From Luxibacter massiliensis (GTDB lineage Bacteria > Bacillota > Clostridia > Lachnospirales > Lachnospiraceae), in the NCBI RefSeq assembly GCF_900604355.1, contig NZ_UWOE01000001.1, forward strand, positions 3,534,001 to 3,598,000: 64,000 nucleotides of DNA, read 5' to 3'. This document shows, piece after piece, positions 43,740 to 52,054 of the stretch. The notes below the pieces were generated by a model. That model was not told where the DNA came from. It saw only the letters and a list, made by a program, of their open reading frames with translations, and did not search any database. Made by a program: the position numbers and the translations under genes. Within the stretch, counting starts at the first letter, position 1, and each line of letters begins with the position of its first letter.

Positions 43740-44282
43740 ATGAAAAAATTTGTATGTACAGTTTGTGGTTATGTTTACGAGGGAGAGGCTGCACCAGAAG
43801 TATGTCCAGTCTGTAAGGCGCCTGCTGATAAATTTAAAGAGCAGACAGGAGACAGAGAGTGGGCTGCAGAGCATGTTGTAGGCGTGGCTAAGGGCGTAAG
43901 CGAAGACATCCTGGCTGATTTAAGGGCGAACTTTGAGGGAGAATGCTCAGAAGTTGGTATGTACCTGGCTATGGCTAGAGTTGCCCACAGAGAAGGTTAT
44001 CCAGAGATTGGCCTGTACTGGGAGAAGGCTGCTTATGAAGAGGCAGAGCACGCTTCTAAATTTGCTGAATTATTAGGCGAGGTAGTGACAGACAGTACAA
44101 AGAAGAACCTGGAGATGAGAGTAGACGCAGAGAATGGCGCTACTGCTGGTAAATTCGACCTTGCAAAGCGCGCTAAGGCTGCTAACCTGGATGCAATCCA
44201 CGATACAGTACATGAAATGGCAAGAGACGAAGCAAGACACGGAAAAGCATTCGAGGGACTTCTTAAGAGATACTTCGGCTAA
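43740..44282 (+). CDS. Reverse rubrerythrin (NADH peroxidase component)
   Basis: 180 residues with the domain order rubredoxin first and diiron second, the reverse of classical rubrerythrin. The rubredoxin-like part has CTVCGYVYEG and CPVCKAP (residues 6-26). The diiron helices carry ECSEVGMYLAMARVA, EKAAYEEAEHASKF and EMARDEARHGKAFE. It reduces hydrogen peroxide and oxygen in strict anaerobes. AAAAGGAG precedes the ATG. It lies between the PerR-like regulator and classical rubrerythrin. Confidence 0.95.
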   Translation: MKKFVCTVCGYVYEGEAAPEVCPVCKAPADKFKEQTGDREWAAEHVVGVAKGVSEDILADLRANFEGECSEVGMYLAMARVAHREGYPEIGLYWEKAAYEEAEHASKFAELLGEVVTDSTKKNLEMRVDAENGATAGKFDLAKRAKAANLDAIHDTVHEMARDEARHGKAFEGLLKRYFG

Positions 44283-44316
44283 TTTGCAGTGTAGTTTGTA
44301 CATTTAAATTTTAAAA

Positions 44317-44355
44317 TATACACTTATTGAACTACTAATGTTTAATAAGGCTGCA
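44317..44355. repeat. Single hairpin repeat of the TATAC-TTATTG family
   Basis: TATACACTTATTGAAC-TACTAAT-GTTTAATAAGGCTGCA. It lies between the two rubrerythrin genes and could lower readthrough between them. Confidence 0.7.
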
Positions 44356-44437
44356 CCATAACATAGTAATTGCCTGCATTGGAATTCTCCTCTGCAGGTA
44401 ATTTACTCTGATTCTATATAATATGAAGGAGAAAATT

Positions 44438-44974
44438 ATGTCTAAGTATACAGGAACAAAAACAGAAAAGAACCTTATGGAAGCATTTGCAGGCGAATCC
44501 CAGGCGCGTAATAAATATACCTATTATGCGTCAGCTGCAAGAAAGGCCGGGTATGTGCAGATGTCCAATATCTTCCTGGAGACGGCTGACCAGGAAAAAG
44601 AACATGCAAAGATGTGGTTTAAAGAATTCCATGGTATCGGTGATGTGGCAGAGAACCTTGAGGATGCTGCTGCAGGTGAAAACTTCGAGTGGACAGATAT
44701 GTATGCCCGCATGGCAAAGGAAGCTGAGGAGGAAGGATTTACTGAACTTGCAGCTAAATTCAGAGGTGTTGCTGAGGTAGAGGCGTCCCACGAGAAGCGT
44801 TACCAGAGGCTTCTTGAACATTTCCGTGCAGGCCAGACATTTAAAGATGAGGCTCCTCTCGGATGGAAATGCGGCAACTGCGGATATATCTACCAGGGTG
44901 ACGAAGCTCCTGAGATCTGCCCTGTATGCGCCCATCCCCGCGCTTATTTTGAAAGAAAAGCAGAGAATTATTAA
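44438..44974 (+). CDS. rbr: Rubrerythrin
   Basis: 178 residues from the ATG at 44438 (GAAGGAG upstream). The diiron four-helix bundle (about 1-135) has GESQARNKYTYYA, ETADQEKEHAKMW, FRGVAEVEASHEKRY. The C-terminal rubredoxin domain has WKCGNCGYIY and CPVCAHPRAYF. It is a classical peroxide-reducing rubrerythrin, cytoplasmic. It ends in a strong bidirectional terminator about 160 bases downstream. Confidence 0.97.
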   Translation: MSKYTGTKTEKNLMEAFAGESQARNKYTYYASAARKAGYVQMSNIFLETADQEKEHAKMWFKEFHGIGDVAENLEDAAAGENFEWTDMYARMAKEAEEEGFTELAAKFRGVAEVEASHEKRYQRLLEHFRAGQTFKDEAPLGWKCGNCGYIYQGDEAPEICPVCAHPRAYFERKAENY

Positions 44975-45133
44975 AATATTCTGTGTTATTTACCTAAAGC
45001 AGTCCAGCCGCGGAGGCACAGATATACAATACGCCCCTGAGGACTTGCTTCCTATAAGGAAATCATATTTAACCCTGCAGAGTCCACGGCCAGTATGAAT
45101 AATCCGGCAGGGCAAAACGGTTATGTTTATTTA

Positions 45134-45179
45134 AAAGGCAGGGCACATCCCCCGTATACTAAGGATGTGCCCTGCCTTT
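45134..45179. terminator. Bidirectional terminator between rbr and the GIY-YIG gene
   Basis: AAAGGCAGGGCACATCC and GGATGTGCCCTGCCTTT pair perfectly over 17 bp around a 12-base loop, with A-rich sequence on the left and TTTATTT on the right. Confidence 0.85.
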
Positions 45180-45203
45180 ATTTATTTTCATTTTCCAGCG
45201 AAT

Positions 45204-45464
45204 TTAGCTTTCCTGTGTGGTGTACCCGTTTTCCAATAAGCCAAGCTTTTCTGTGCGGGACATTTGCTTAATTCTGTACTCTCTCTGCATGGCCTCTTCT
45301 TTTGTATTGAATGACTCGTAATATGCGAGCTCAACAGGCAGGCGCGCTTTCGTATATTTAGCTCCTCTTCCTGCATTATGGTCATTTACTCTTTTCTCAA
45401 GATTATTGGTCCAGCCAGTATACAGGCTCCCATCCCTACATTTTAAAATATATGTATAATTCAT
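45204..45464 (-). CDS. GIY-YIG nuclease family protein (YhbQ/UPF0213-like)
   Basis: 86 residues, a stand-alone GIY-YIG catalytic domain. YTYILKCRDGSLYTGWTNN gives the paired tyrosines (YIL, YTG) of the motif, and KRVNDHN carries the Arg. The Glu is in KEEAMQREYRIK. The family is small and common in bacteria; its role in DNA repair or recombination is little studied. It is monocistronic. Confidence 0.93.
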   Translation of the reverse strand: MNYTYILKCRDGSLYTGWTNNLEKRVNDHNAGRGAKYTKARLPVELAYYESFNTKEEAMQREYRIKQMSRTEKLGLLENGYTTQES

Positions 45465-45626
45465 GCCTTACTCCACGTTTTACTCTTCATTTATGATACT
45501 TATTGAACATCAGTAACCCAAAGGGTATGCCCTAATACATGTCCTTGGGACAGGCCGGCTCCCTCCAAGAAGTATACATATATTATATCATCTTTCTGTA
45601 ATATATCAATTTCTGCCTGTTTTTCA

Positions 45627-46511
45627 TCAATCAAACTGTTTCCCTTGCCCTTCGGCCATATAGTACCGCCCGCTAGATCCAATCATTCTCATATATTGCT
45701 TTATAAATTCCTTCATAGCTTCCTGGCCTGCAATCTGGAAATCCATATAATCGATATCCGGGTTTTTTGCCGCTGCCTCAACCATTGCCCTCCGTCCGTA
45801 TTTAAATAAGTCTGTGCATACATTTATTTTATTGATTCCTAGCTCTACTGCCTTTTTAATGTTTTCCTCCCCCGCGCCAGAGCCTCCGTGCAACACAAGA
45901 GGCATTTTTAAAATATCCTTCAGCTCTTTCAGGCGCTGGAAATCCAGCTTTGGAATCATATTTTTAGGGTAACTTCCGTGGGCGGTTCCTATGGCTACTG
46001 CAAGGCAGTCTGCTTTTGTCCTATCGGCAAAATCCTTTGCCTGTTCAGGATTTGTATATAAATCCAATTTTCCGTTATCCCCTTCCACTGCAGATCCCAC
46101 ATGCCCCAGTTCAGCCTCCACAGAAATATTATTTTCATGTGCAATAGAGGCGATTAATTTAGTTCTTTTTACATTCTCCTCATACTCATAGGCAGAGGCA
46201 TCAATCATGACACTTGAAAACCCAGCCTTGATTACTCTTACAATATCATCATACTCCTGCCCGTGGTCTAGATTCAGGGCAACGGGAACCTTGACCTCCC
46301 CGGCCATTGCCTTTACCATTAAAGCCAGAATCTCCGGCGTGGCATGGGCCTTCATCTGCCTGGGGGAGACATTGATAATAACAGGGGCGCCTTCCTCGGC
46401 AGCAGCGGTTATAATGGCCCTTGCCTGTTCCATATTTACACAATTAACTGCCATTACTGCAAATCCACGTTCATTTGCATCCTGCAGCATACTCTTCATG
46501 GACTGATACAT
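45627..46511 (-). CDS. Class II ketose-bisphosphate aldolase
   Basis: 294 residues. A zinc aldolase of the class II FBP/tagatose-BP family. VALNLDHGQEYDDI contains the His metal ligand (about 82) and Asp. VEAELGHVGSAVEG and AIGTAHGSYP (His about 178) follow. MPLVLHGGSGAGEENIKKAVELGINKINVCTDL is the phosphate-binding end. It is the last gene of a PTS operon (four bases after EIIC), so it probably splits the imported ketose phosphate after a second phosphorylation, although no phosphofructokinase gene is in the operon. The exact sugar is unknown. Confidence 0.9.
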   Translation of the reverse strand: MYQSMKSMLQDANERGFAVMAVNCVNMEQARAIITAAAEEGAPVIINVSPRQMKAHATPEILALMVKAMAGEVKVPVALNLDHGQEYDDIVRVIKAGFSSVMIDASAYEYEENVKRTKLIASIAHENNISVEAELGHVGSAVEGDNGKLDLYTNPEQAKDFADRTKADCLAVAIGTAHGSYPKNMIPKLDFQRLKELKDILKMPLVLHGGSGAGEENIKKAVELGINKINVCTDLFKYGRRAMVEAAAKNPDIDYMDFQIAGQEAMKEFIKQYMRMIGSSGRYYMAEGQGKQFD

Positions 46512-46515
46512 AATT

Positions 46516-47610
46516 TTATTTTACCTCCTCTATGGCCTGTTTTGGTTTATAGTCCTGCTCATTGGGCGGCAGGGGTTTCCTTATAACTGAATACACCAGA
46601 GTTGTCACTAGTATATTTGCTCCCAGAGCCAGCAGGAACATGGCTGGCTTATTCATCAGCGGTATTGCAAAGATGCCTCCGTGCAGGGCAGGGGACTCTA
46701 TGCCAAATAGCATACTCAGGCCTCCTCCTATGGCACATCCAGGGATGGTGGATATCCAGACACGGACCGGGTCATTTAGGAAAAACGGCAGCGCCCCTTC
46801 CGTAATAAAGCAGCACCCAAGGGGAATTGCAACCTTTGCATTTTCTACATCTATTTTTTTAAATTTTCTCCGCGATATAAAGGTGGCAATGGCCATGGCT
46901 ATGGGGGGCGCCATACCTGCAGCCATTTTTACTGCCGTAGGCCCGTATACGCCGTCCGCATTTAGTCCATTTGCAAAAGCTGCCGCTGTCTGCGTAATGG
47001 GGCCGCCAAAATCAATGCCCCAGCAGCTCCCCATCACTGCACCCAGTATAAACCTGGATCCCCCTTCCAATGATACAAGCCAATCGGTGAACAGGCTCAT
47101 GACAAATGCAATAGGTCCGCCTACTATGTAATACAGCACCATGCCCACAACAAAAGTCGTACACAGGGGAATGATCATAATATTCATCAGGCCGCTGATC
47201 CAGCTTGGAACCTTTAATTTCTTCATATACAGAACCATAAGTCCACATGCAATCCCTCCAAAGAGCCCTCCTACAAAGCCGGCTTTAATCACCTGGCTGG
47301 AGAGATAACCAATGGCAATGCCCGGGGCAATCGCTGGTTTGTCACCTATGGCCCATGCAATAGCAGCAGCCAGCACTGGGATTGTCAGCACCATGGCCCC
47401 AGACCCGAGCTGTGCCAGATTATAGGCAAACGTACCTGCCATTTCTGTATTTGTAGCAATGTCATACCCGCCGATTGCTTTTGCAATGGCCTGCAAAAAT
47501 CCTGCAACTACGATAACTGGGATCATATGGGAAGTGCCTGTCAGGAATATAGCTTTTGCCCTGGCCCATTTGCTTATTTTCTTTGTCTGTTTACGTTCAA
47601 TTTTTGCCAT
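46516..47610 (-). CDS. PTS fructose-type transporter, EIIC
   Basis: 364 residues, about ten membrane segments; the membrane channel of a fructose-family phosphotransferase system. GTSHMIPVIVVAGFLQAIAKAIGGYD near the start and FFLNDPVRVWISTIPGCAIGGGLSM in the middle are typical of the Fru EIIC domain. Its start overlaps the EIIB stop by one base (TAATG). Separate EIIA, EIIB and EIIC genes rather than one fused chain make up the system. Confidence 0.93.
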   Translation of the reverse strand: MAKIERKQTKKISKWARAKAIFLTGTSHMIPVIVVAGFLQAIAKAIGGYDIATNTEMAGTFAYNLAQLGSGAMVLTIPVLAAAIAWAIGDKPAIAPGIAIGYLSSQVIKAGFVGGLFGGIACGLMVLYMKKLKVPSWISGLMNIMIIPLCTTFVVGMVLYYIVGGPIAFVMSLFTDWLVSLEGGSRFILGAVMGSCWGIDFGGPITQTAAAFANGLNADGVYGPTAVKMAAGMAPPIAMAIATFISRRKFKKIDVENAKVAIPLGCCFITEGALPFFLNDPVRVWISTIPGCAIGGGLSMLFGIESPALHGGIFAIPLMNKPAMFLLALGANILVTTLVYSVIRKPLPPNEQDYKPKQAIEEVK

Positions 47611-47918
47611 TATCCTATCGCCTCCAGTAACTCCTTTACTACACTCTCAGCTTCATTGACAGCCTCGTACACACTGCATTCCAGTGTAGGTAATTCTTCA
47701 AACCTTCCCGGATCCTTGATTTTTACGTCGCAGGCGATAATACAGGCATCCGCCCGTCTGATATCCTCCTCAGTAATCTGGTTCTGCTGTCCCTGGGCCC
47801 CCTGGGTCTCCACTTTTGCTTCATGCCCCTGGGCCTCGATGGCTTTCTGCAATCCTTCTGCTGCCATAAATGTATGGGCAATTCCTACAGGGCAGCTTGT
47901 CACACAAACAATAAACAT
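47610..47918 (-). CDS. PTS fructose-type EIIB
   Basis: 102 residues. VCVTSCPVGIAHTFMAAEGL carries the phospho-Cys (about residue 9) with the fructose-type signature. It takes phosphate from EIIA and passes it to the sugar at EIIC. Cytoplasmic. It lies 14 bases after EIIA. Confidence 0.95.
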   Translation of the reverse strand: MFIVCVTSCPVGIAHTFMAAEGLQKAIEAQGHEAKVETQGAQGQQNQITEEDIRRADACIIACDVKIKDPGRFEELPTLECSVYEAVNEAESVVKELLEAIG

Positions 47919-47932
47919 TCTTTTTTCCTCCT

Positions 47933-48391
47933 TTAGTGAAAAGCTTTTCTTATATCATCAATGGTATCGGCTTCCAGCAGGCCATTTAGGAAACCTGTAT
48001 CCATTAATTTTCTTGCCAGGCCGGCCAGCATATCCAAATGAACATTGTCTTTACTGTCAGGCGCTGCCAGCATAATTACATATTTGACGGGAAGGTTATC
48101 CATGGCTCCCCACTCAACCGCCTGATTTAGCCTGACCAGTGTAAAAGCCGCGTCTTTCACACATTTATTCTTACAGTGGGGTATGGCAATTCCATTCCCT
48201 ATGCCAGTCTCAAATTCTCTCTCCCGTTCATATAAACCTTCCAGATATGCATTTTCGTCTGCAACTTTACCTGCGGCCAGCATCATATGTGCAATTTTTG
48301 TTATTGCATCATCCTTATTTTTGACGTCAAGGCCAAAATGTACCAGCCGCTCGTCAATCATACTTTCCAGATCCATGTAACCACCTTCCAT
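47933..48391 (-). CDS. PTS fructose-type EIIA
   Basis: 152 residues. EREREFETGIGNGIAIPHCKN contains the phospho-His (about residue 72). The ATG at 48391 has AGGAG six bases upstream; an ATG five codons later with GGTGG is an alternative. It accepts phosphate from HPr. It starts 20 bases after the PRD regulator gene and is co-transcribed with it. Confidence 0.94.
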   Translation of the reverse strand: MEGGYMDLESMIDERLVHFGLDVKNKDDAITKIAHMMLAAGKVADENAYLEGLYEREREFETGIGNGIAIPHCKNKCVKDAAFTLVRLNQAVEWGAMDNLPVKYVIMLAAPDSKDNVHLDMLAGLARKLMDTGFLNGLLEADTIDDIRKAFH

Positions 48392-48411
48392 TTCTGTCTC
48401 CTAACTCTGTT

Positions 48412-50448
48412 TTATAAACACTGGTCTTTTAGCTTTTCCAAGCTTGTCATTTTTAATATTTTGTCAATATCTTTAAAATTTCTGGTCAGCCTGAATATGG
48501 CCTTAAATATTTTCTGGAACTCTTCAATCCCAGTATCTGTATTCAAGGCCAGCATAAATACCATCTGGACTTTATGTTTTCCCCATACAATTGGCTTTTT
48601 TAGTGTCATAAACCCTATTCCCTGTTTTAATATATGCCCCTCAAATGCATGGGGAATGGCAATCAGACTTCCCATAGATGTATCTGACAGCTTTTCTCTC
48701 TTAAATACTGACTCCACATAACCTGCATCCACAAACCCCTCTCCCGCCATCCTGTTCCCCAAAAGCTGTATAGCCTCCTCCCTGGATTTTAAATCACACG
48801 TCAAAATTGTAATTTCATCATGAAGATAATTTTTCAGGCAGTCATAGGTCTCATTTTCTTTATCTTGTACATCGGCTCCCCTCTCCTCCACATATTTCCG
48901 GATACATTTTGTATCTTCCTCGTTTAGTACAAGAGATACCTGGACTACATGAATCCCCTCCAGGCTTAACGGCACAGTGGAAATGACAAAATCCTGTTCC
49001 TCCTTTTTCAAATCCCTCGTTTCTTTGTCAGAGATAATTTTCTGGATTACAAGGTCAGGAAACAATCTTTTTAGTTTTATAGATATAAATTGTGAGGTTC
49101 CCAAACCCGTGGTGCAGACAATAGTCACTGTAAGCCGCTTCTTCTTGAGCTGCGCCATCCTTTCAATCGACGCGCCGATGTGGAATGTAATATATCCGAT
49201 CTCATCGTCTGTGGCCTCTATACCGTATTTCGATTTAAATTTGTCAATCATATAAGAAGCCATCTCATACTCATAAAACATTTCTTTTTTTACGGATTCC
49301 AGGATCGGGTTTGCCAGGCACATACGGCTCTGTATTCTATAAAACATACAGACCAAATGTGTGAACATTGCGCATATAAACTCTTCGTCTTTCGCCAGGG
49401 ACAAAGAATATTTACTATCAATTTCCATCAGGACTTGCATCATGTAGTCAAACAACCGGGGATTCCTGCTTCTCGCTGTCTCCCTGTCGCCTGCCCTTGC
49501 CATGGGAACCTGGAACCGCAGTCCTTTCAGGCATGTAATAAGGCCTGGGATTTCTGTTTCCGGAAACCTCATATTCATGTATGTCCCAATCTGCTCTTTG
49601 AAATACTGGCAGATAAACCATTCTTTCCTATCTCTGTCAGGACTTCTATATGGCCTCCTGCCCTCATCAGTAAGATTACTTTCCTCTGCATATGGGGTAA
49701 ACTGCGTGTCACTCTGCCCACCGTCCGCTAAGTGGGCTTGGCAGCCTGAGGTTACAGATCTATTGACCACTGTCCTCTGCAGGATAACCGCGATCTGTAT
49801 TAACAGCTCGTCAAAGGAAATACTTGTCAGGACAAACTGAAATCTTTTTTCGGCGGACAGGATCATTTCCTTTAACTGCCCCAGATCCACATCCTCAAAA
49901 AGTGGCTGCAGGTTATCTGCCCCTGCCCCGCCCAAATAGGCCAACACCTCTCCTAAAACAACAAACAAAGCATGACGTATGCGCCTTTCGGTGCCTTCGG
50001 CCCGGATGCCGTATTTTACTTTTTTTACAAAAGTAATTCCTAATTCTTCCCAGAAATCTTTTAAATCATTCAGATCATTCAGGACAGTTGCCTTACTTAC
50101 AAAAAACTCATTGGCCAGTGCCTCAGCGGATATAAAATCCGTACTGTTTAAAAGTTTTGCGGCTATATAATACTTTCTGATATCCGCTGATATATAGGAG
50201 TCCTGATCCTCGTACAATACAGTCTTTAGAAAAGCTTCCCCTTCTGGATTGTAGTCGAGCCAGAGTCCAACGCCCCGTTTTGTCCTGATAGAGCAGGAAT
50301 GCTTTTCCAGCTCATCGTTTATCTTTTTAATGTCCGCCTTTATTGTCCTGGGATTTACCTTCAGCTCCACGGCAATCTGTGCCGTAGTGAATTTTTTCTC
50401 TTTTTTAAAGAGCACACCTAATATTTTCTTCTCTCTTGGTAAAAACAT
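48412..50448 (-). CDS. PRD-containing transcriptional regulator/antiterminator with EIIB and EIIA domains
   Basis: 678 residues, BglG/MtlR-type. Helix-turn-helix region at about 1-80 (FTTAQIAVELKVNPRTIKADI) and a second at about 85-140. Two PRD modules follow (about 185-400). An EIIB-like domain (VTIVCTTGLGTSQFISI, Cys about 428) and an EIIA-like domain (GSLIAIPHAFEGH, phospho-His about 607) end the protein. Phosphorylation by HPr and the PTS sets its activity. It is the first gene of the PTS operon with its own promoter and probably controls it. It lacks an obvious RNA-binding CAT domain, so it is more likely a DNA-binding activator. Confidence 0.9.
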   Translation of the reverse strand: MFLPREKKILGVLFKKEKKFTTAQIAVELKVNPRTIKADIKKINDELEKHSCSIRTKRGVGLWLDYNPEGEAFLKTVLYEDQDSYISADIRKYYIAAKLLNSTDFISAEALANEFFVSKATVLNDLNDLKDFWEELGITFVKKVKYGIRAEGTERRIRHALFVVLGEVLAYLGGAGADNLQPLFEDVDLGQLKEMILSAEKRFQFVLTSISFDELLIQIAVILQRTVVNRSVTSGCQAHLADGGQSDTQFTPYAEESNLTDEGRRPYRSPDRDRKEWFICQYFKEQIGTYMNMRFPETEIPGLITCLKGLRFQVPMARAGDRETARSRNPRLFDYMMQVLMEIDSKYSLSLAKDEEFICAMFTHLVCMFYRIQSRMCLANPILESVKKEMFYEYEMASYMIDKFKSKYGIEATDDEIGYITFHIGASIERMAQLKKKRLTVTIVCTTGLGTSQFISIKLKRLFPDLVIQKIISDKETRDLKKEEQDFVISTVPLSLEGIHVVQVSLVLNEEDTKCIRKYVEERGADVQDKENETYDCLKNYLHDEITILTCDLKSREEAIQLLGNRMAGEGFVDAGYVESVFKREKLSDTSMGSLIAIPHAFEGHILKQGIGFMTLKKPIVWGKHKVQMVFMLALNTDTGIEEFQKIFKAIFRLTRNFKDIDKILKMTSLEKLKDQCL

Positions 50449-50477
50449 TTGGCCACCTTTCCTTGCTGTTTGAGCCT

Positions 50478-50507
50478 ATTATATCTACTGGCCCTGAGTT
50501 TCCACAA
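50478..50507 (-). promoter_or_regulatory. Sigma-A promoter of the PTS operon
   Basis: Minus strand TTGTGG (50507-50502) and TATAAT (50483-50478), 18 bases apart, 30 bases before the regulator ATG. Confidence 0.6.
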
Positions 50508-50808
50508 ATGATATATTTTCACTTGTGAACATAAACTTAATGCAATTTACTCAAATTTCCCGCAGTGTTTTAAATCCGAAATTATATGCCCTTCCAGTTT
50601 ATAGGGTAAAATCTTGCGAAACCAACCTTACTTAGGTTTCCATTTTTATGTGTAAATCTCACAATTTTCTATATTCTTACTTGTGCACCTTATCAGAAAC
50701 CCCGAAACATTTACACTTACTTGCCCATACATAGTGTTTTTTTCCCATTATTCTTTTTGTAAAAGCCGCCCTATAATTTAAGAAAATATCTATTGAGGAG
50801 GATTGCTA
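50508..50808. other. Divergent intergenic region between PTS operon and alcohol dehydrogenase
   Basis: No gene seen. A TATAAT at 50772-50777 is a likely -10 for the dehydrogenase gene, with a poor -35. Two ACTTGTG(A/C) motifs occur, but no clear operator was recognised. Confidence 0.4.
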
Positions 50809-51987
50809 ATGATTAACTTTGAATTTTCCAACCCGACAAAGGTAATTTTTGGAAAGGGAACAGAAACAGAAGCCGGGAAAGAAATTAAGGCCATGGGGGG
50901 ACATAAAGTACTCGTCCATTTTGGAGGTACCTTTCTACAAGAAAATGGTATTTTAGACCGTGTACACCAGGGATTGTCTGATGCGGGACTGGAATATGTG
51001 GATCTAGGCAAAGTTGTGCCAAATCCTAGGCTGGGACTTGTAAAGGAGGGGATTCGGATATGTAAAGAAGAAAAGATAGATTTTATTTTGCCTGTCGGAG
51101 GCGGAAGCGCCATAGATTCCGCCAAAGGGATCGGATATGGGCTGGCAAATGATTTTGAGCTGGAGGATCTGCTGCTTGGCAAGGTCACAACTAATAAAAT
51201 TGCCCCTATAGGATGCATTTCTACAATAGCAGCCACTGGATCCGAGACAAGTAATTCAATGGTAATTACCATTGAGGACGGACTCCTGAAACGTAACTAT
51301 AACCATGACTGCGCACGTCCACGGTTCGCTATCATGAACCCTGAGCTTACCTATACACTCCCTGTTTACCAGACAGCCAGCGGCGCCTCCGACATTATGA
51401 TGCATACAATGGAACGGTATTTTACAAACACCACAGATGTAGACTTAATTGACCGCATGGCAGAAGGACTTTTAGTAGCTGTCAGGGAGGCGGCTTTGAC
51501 AGCAGTGGCAGAACCTGAAAATTATGAAGCCCGGGCAACCCTCATGTGGGCCGGCAGTCTGTCCCACAACGGCCTCACCGGAACAGGCCGTGTGGGCGAC
51601 TTTGCCTCACACAAGATTGAACACGAACTGGGCGGGATGTTTGATGTGGCCCACGGCGCCGGACTCTGCGCTGTCTGGGGAAGCTGGGCAAGGTACGTAT
51701 ACAAGACAAACCCTGCAAGGTTCGCACAATTCGCGGTACGTGTTTTTGATGTCCCTGAAAATTTCTACAACCTGGAAGCCACGGCCATAAAAGGCATCCT
51801 GGCCTGGGAAGAATGGTGCCGAAAAATCGGTATGCCAACAAACATGCACGAGCTGGGTATCTGCCCCACAGATGCACAAATTGAAGAAATGGCTGAGAAA
51901 TGCGTTGCCGGAGGCGGAGGAACTGTAGGTTTTTTCCGTACACTCAATAAAGAAGATATTGTCAAAATCTATGAAATGGCAAGGTAA
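50809..51987 (+). CDS. Iron-containing alcohol dehydrogenase (BdhA/YqhD-like)
   Basis: 392 residues from the ATG at 50809, seven bases after GAGGAGG; the TTG two codons earlier lies in the ribosome-binding spacer. A group III (iron) dehydrogenase: GGGSAIDSAKGIGYG (about 94-108) binds the NAD(P). Metal ligands are SGASDIMMH (Asp, His about 193-197), HKIEHELGG (His) and VAHGAGLCAVWG (His about 280). Closest in pattern to butanol/aldehyde dehydrogenases. It could reduce an aldehyde in fermentation. Divergent from the PTS operon. The substrate is not certain. Confidence 0.92.
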   Translation: MINFEFSNPTKVIFGKGTETEAGKEIKAMGGHKVLVHFGGTFLQENGILDRVHQGLSDAGLEYVDLGKVVPNPRLGLVKEGIRICKEEKIDFILPVGGGSAIDSAKGIGYGLANDFELEDLLLGKVTTNKIAPIGCISTIAATGSETSNSMVITIEDGLLKRNYNHDCARPRFAIMNPELTYTLPVYQTASGASDIMMHTMERYFTNTTDVDLIDRMAEGLLVAVREAALTAVAEPENYEARATLMWAGSLSHNGLTGTGRVGDFASHKIEHELGGMFDVAHGAGLCAVWGSWARYVYKTNPARFAQFAVRVFDVPENFYNLEATAIKGILAWEEWCRKIGMPTNMHELGICPTDAQIEEMAEKCVAGGGGTVGFFRTLNKEDIVKIYEMAR

Positions 51988-52012
51988 ATGAAAAAGGTAC
52001 AGGTCTAATGTG

Positions 52013-52054
52013 AATTTAGGACGTAACAAAATTAATTTTGTTACGTCCTAAATT
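52013..52054. terminator. Bidirectional terminator, perfect 42-bp palindrome
   Basis: 21-base arms (AATTTAGGACGTAACAAAATT and its complement) meet with no spacer. It sits between the dehydrogenase and spoIIQ and directly touches the spoIIQ stop codon. Confidence 0.85.

Noticed and set aside
45188..45385. Alternative frame overlapping the GIY-YIG gene
   Set aside because: Same strand but different frame from the clear GIY-YIG protein; lacks motifs.
46562..47131. 189-codon frame opposite the PTS EIIC gene
   Set aside because: Shadow of a membrane protein gene with high-quality motifs on the minus strand.
50508..50808. Rex- or CRE-type operators between the PTS operon and the dehydrogenase
   Set aside because: TTGTGAA-like half-sites are present but the second halves do not match; not strong enough to report as a feature.
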